This document shows, piece after piece, positions 61,260 to 64,000 of a stretch of DNA of 64,000 nucleotides; the first letter of the stretch is position 1, and the number at the start of each line of letters is the position of its first letter. The notes under the pieces were generated by a model. That model made no database searches. It was given only the letters and a program-made list of their open reading frames with translations, and was not told the DNA's origin. The position numbers were made by a program, and so were the translations under genes. The stretch lies in contig CM065396.1 in assembly GCA_033060915.1 (NCBI GenBank), positions 7,891,501 to 7,955,500 of the forward strand, read 5' to 3'. The stretch comes from Euryodendron excelsum. Lineage: Eukaryota; Streptophyta; Magnoliopsida; Ericales; Pentaphylacaceae.

Positions 61260-64000
61260 GGGTTGAACTAGGGTTTTGCCTCCTGGGGTCAGTATAACCT
61301 AGGGTTAAAACAATGCACTTGAAATAAAAAGGTCTGATTTTAAAAAGAATAATTTTTTAAAAGTTTCAAATTAGGAAATGTCAGAGAAAGATTGGAAACA
61401 GTTTGATTTGATTTGGAAAGGATTAGAAAAGATTTGACTTGAAATTTGATTTGAAAGAATTTAGAAAGTTAGAGTTTTGAAAAGATTTGATTTTGGAAAT
61501 CTTTGAATTAGGAAAGTTTCATTTTAGGAATGTGCCAAATTAGGAAAGTTTTCTTTTTAGGAAAGAATTGATTCTACAAAGTTTTTTTTTTAGAAAAGAA
61601 TTGATTTTGGAAAGATTTGCACTTGAAAATTTTTGAATTTAGAAAGATTTGAACTTAGAAAGGTTTGGAATTTAGAAAGATTTGGATGTTTGAAATTAAG
61701 AAAGATTTGAAAGTTTGAAATTAGAAAATGTTTGAAAGTTTAAAATTAGGAAATATTCAATTTCTATTTCCTAAAGTTGATGATTGGATCTTATTTTAAA
61801 AAATATATTATTTGATTTTATTTCCAAAATTGAAAGATTTGATTTGGTTTCCTAAATTGGAACATTTGATTTGGTATATAATTGGAAAGTTTGAGTTTTG
61901 GAAATCTTGAATTTGAAAATCTATGATTTTATGTATAAAAAGGAGTTTTGAAAATCTATGATTTGAGGCAACTTAGAAAGTCATGATTTTAAGAAAAGAA
62001 TTAGGGTTTCCTAATCATTGATTCTAGGGTTTTAACTTGGACTCTCAAGATAATGAGTTTTTGGAAAGTGAATCTTTGAAAAATAACTTTTTCAGAGATG
62101 GATTTGGAAAACTCATTTTAGAAGGGTTTAAATATAGACTTTTGAAAGTCTCTTGAATATTTCACTTTTCTCAAACGATTCTAACCATGAAAAGAATAGA
62201 ACCATTCTAGGGTTATGGTTTTGATGACAACTAGTATTTGAAATATGGATCATAATGATCACTTTCAATGTAACACTTTCCTAAAACAACCCTAACCATG
62301 GAATGGCTAGAATCATTTTAAGATTGTGGCTTTGATAAAAACAATTTAGGGTTTGAACCCAAAATTTAGACCTTGATGGTCACATTGAATATAACACTTT
62401 CCTAAAATAACCCTAACCATGGAATAGCTACAATCATCCTAGGAGTGTGATTTTCAAAACAAGTTTGGAAGAAGGAGATTTTGAATGCAAGTTTTGAAAG
62501 AGAACTTTAATACAAGTTTGAAAACAACTTTAAATACAATTTTGAATGCAATGAATGAGCATGATAACCAAAATGCAATAGGGTCATGGTCATACAAGAT
62601 AAGGCTTTACCACATAATCAACGGGCCGAACCCACACTGTCTTAGGTTGAACTTGAAGAACGCCCCCAGCATGGTAACCTTCAACAATTCTTCTTAGGCA
62701 TGAATTGGGGACTCCTTGGTTTCAAGCTTGTAAGAAGAGGAGGTAGAAGATGTGAATTAAAATAGAAGAAAATCTAAGTGGGTTAGGAGAGAGAAAAGAT
62801 AGGGGGATTACATGAAAGTAAATAGAAAACCAACTTTGTCTTCTTCTTGTTTTGATTGCTTTACTTGACTTGAACTTTGAGAGCTTTGAAAATGCAGCAC
62901 TTGACCTTCAATGGATGCTTGGAGGCTTGTGTTTAAGTGTATGAAGTGTATAGAGGCTAGGGTTTGAGTGCATGGAGGCTAGGGTTTGAAGGGGTTTGAG
63001 AGACTTTGGATTTAGAGAGAATTTGAGCTCTATTTTCAGAGAAGTAGAGTTTCTAGACTGAGTTTGCGGACCCAGAATATGCAGGGGGAAGGTTTGTATT
63101 TATAGGCAAATTGAACAACAACTGGTGCCTGTTGCAGTAGCACCACTACTAGTGGAACCAGCTACTTAGGCAAGCTTTAAGGCGGTAAGAAAGGTATCTT
63201 TTCACCCTTCGGATGCAAGGCAAAAGATTTTGGCACCTATCCTAGTGACTACCATGCAGTTTTTGGCTTGGCTCCACTAGGAGTGACTTTGAAAAGTGTA
63301 TAAATGATCTAAAAAGTTCTGAGTAACCAGACTAGGCCAGAAATGGACAAGAACCCTTAAAAGAGTGTCTCGGTGGTAACGGGCTTGAGAAACAATGCCA
63401 AAATAGTTAAAAAAAGGTTGACCAGCCCATTAGGGGCAAAACAGTCATTTGAACTGGGAAACAACGAAACAGAGAAGACTAGAAGGTTGGAAACACTATG
63501 AAGAGTGTTTCGACAGAATACCAATTTGATACGCAGAGAGCTAGAGTGGTTACACAAGGCAACCGGCCCACTAGGGGCAAAATAGTCATTTCGTATGAAA
63601 ATTATCTGAATAGACTCAGAATGGTCTGAAAAGGTGTTAGAAGGTTGAGAATACTATTGGAGGCATCCTCGGAGGGAAACAGGTTTGATACCTAAAGCCG
63701 ATGTGGTTCCCGGAAGTGATCAGATGCCTAAGGGCGAAACAGTCATTTTGATTAGATGCTCTCAGAATCGATTTGGAAGCAACTGGAAGGCACTAAAACA
63801 TGCTAGATTACCTTTGGGACAATCTTAGAATAGTGGACTTACCACTCTAAGCACTTCGGTACTTTCTCAAGAAGCATGCCAAAAGGGCCCAAGGGGTAGT
63901 TTGGTTATTTTTTACTAGAGTGGGCTAGCAGGCACTGGTGTTAACTTGGGTTTTGAGTGTTTTCATCATTCTAACAGTGTGTGATAAGTTGGTTTCCAAA
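61260..64000 (-). mobile_element. Inverted LTR, truncated at its U5 end and by window end
   Basis: It starts with the reverse complement of about 60110-60143 (GGGTTGAACTAGGGTTT), so roughly 1.1 kb of U5 is missing, and runs in minus orientation through the G-poor tract, donor region and TATA box (63097-63104) into U3. It shares the extra GGTCCATATTT block with the adjacent LTR C. The two therefore face each other as a large inverted repeat. It has no gene. Confidence 0.8.

Overview
This is nuclear DNA from a flowering plant with a repeat-rich genome. I cannot name the species. Evidence is TATA boxes in TATAAATA form, telo-box motifs (AAACCCTAG), plant-type splice sites and tRNA-Arg primer sites of the kind used by Ty3/gypsy elements of the Tat/Ogre group. 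I see no host gene. Essentially all 64 kb can be assigned to one family of giant LTR retrotransposons, with LTRs of about 4.7 to 5.3 kb, nested and recombined with each other.

Layout: 1-1647 is the end of a minus-strand LTR inserted into the internal region of element A (1648-5461). A runs into a plus LTR (5462-10780), a shortened second internal region A' (10781-15876) and another plus LTR cut short at about 18553. A fragment lacking its first 30 bp then begins the 5' LTR of element B (18554-19699). B's 5' LTR is split by a complete minus-strand element N (19700-36689, 16,990 bp) with a 5-bp target duplication ACCAG on both sides. It resumes at 36690 and ends at 40431. B's primer site, a 7.2-kb internal region and its 3' LTR (47617-52605) follow. 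Then come the last 4 kb of the internal region of element C (52606-56571), its 3' LTR (56572-61259), and a head-on inverted, truncated LTR (61260-64000).

The two elements whose internal regions are complete (N and B) have primer site, polypurine tract and LTRs but no gag, protease, reverse transcriptase or integrase. They are therefore non-autonomous. The only recognisable coding region in every copy is an antisense gene between mid-element and the 3' LTR, encoding a plant mobile domain (PMD) protein. It is decayed in all copies. It has a conserved 3' splice site one base before the ATG and, in A and A', an 87-88 nt intron near the 3' end. Two different PMD modules are joined to the same N-terminal module in different copies.

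The LTRs are modular. U3 is about 2 kb, with 157-bp, 81-bp, about 47-bp and 29-bp tandem repeats of varying copy number and palindromes just before the TATA box. The transcribed R/U5 part is about 3 kb. It carries telo-boxes, a GAAGA-rich leader ending in a splice donor, a GC-stem island, a 1.5-kb tract almost free of G on the element sense strand, and a short second copy of the primer-binding motif. All comparisons were made by eye; percent identities and insertion ages were not calculated.
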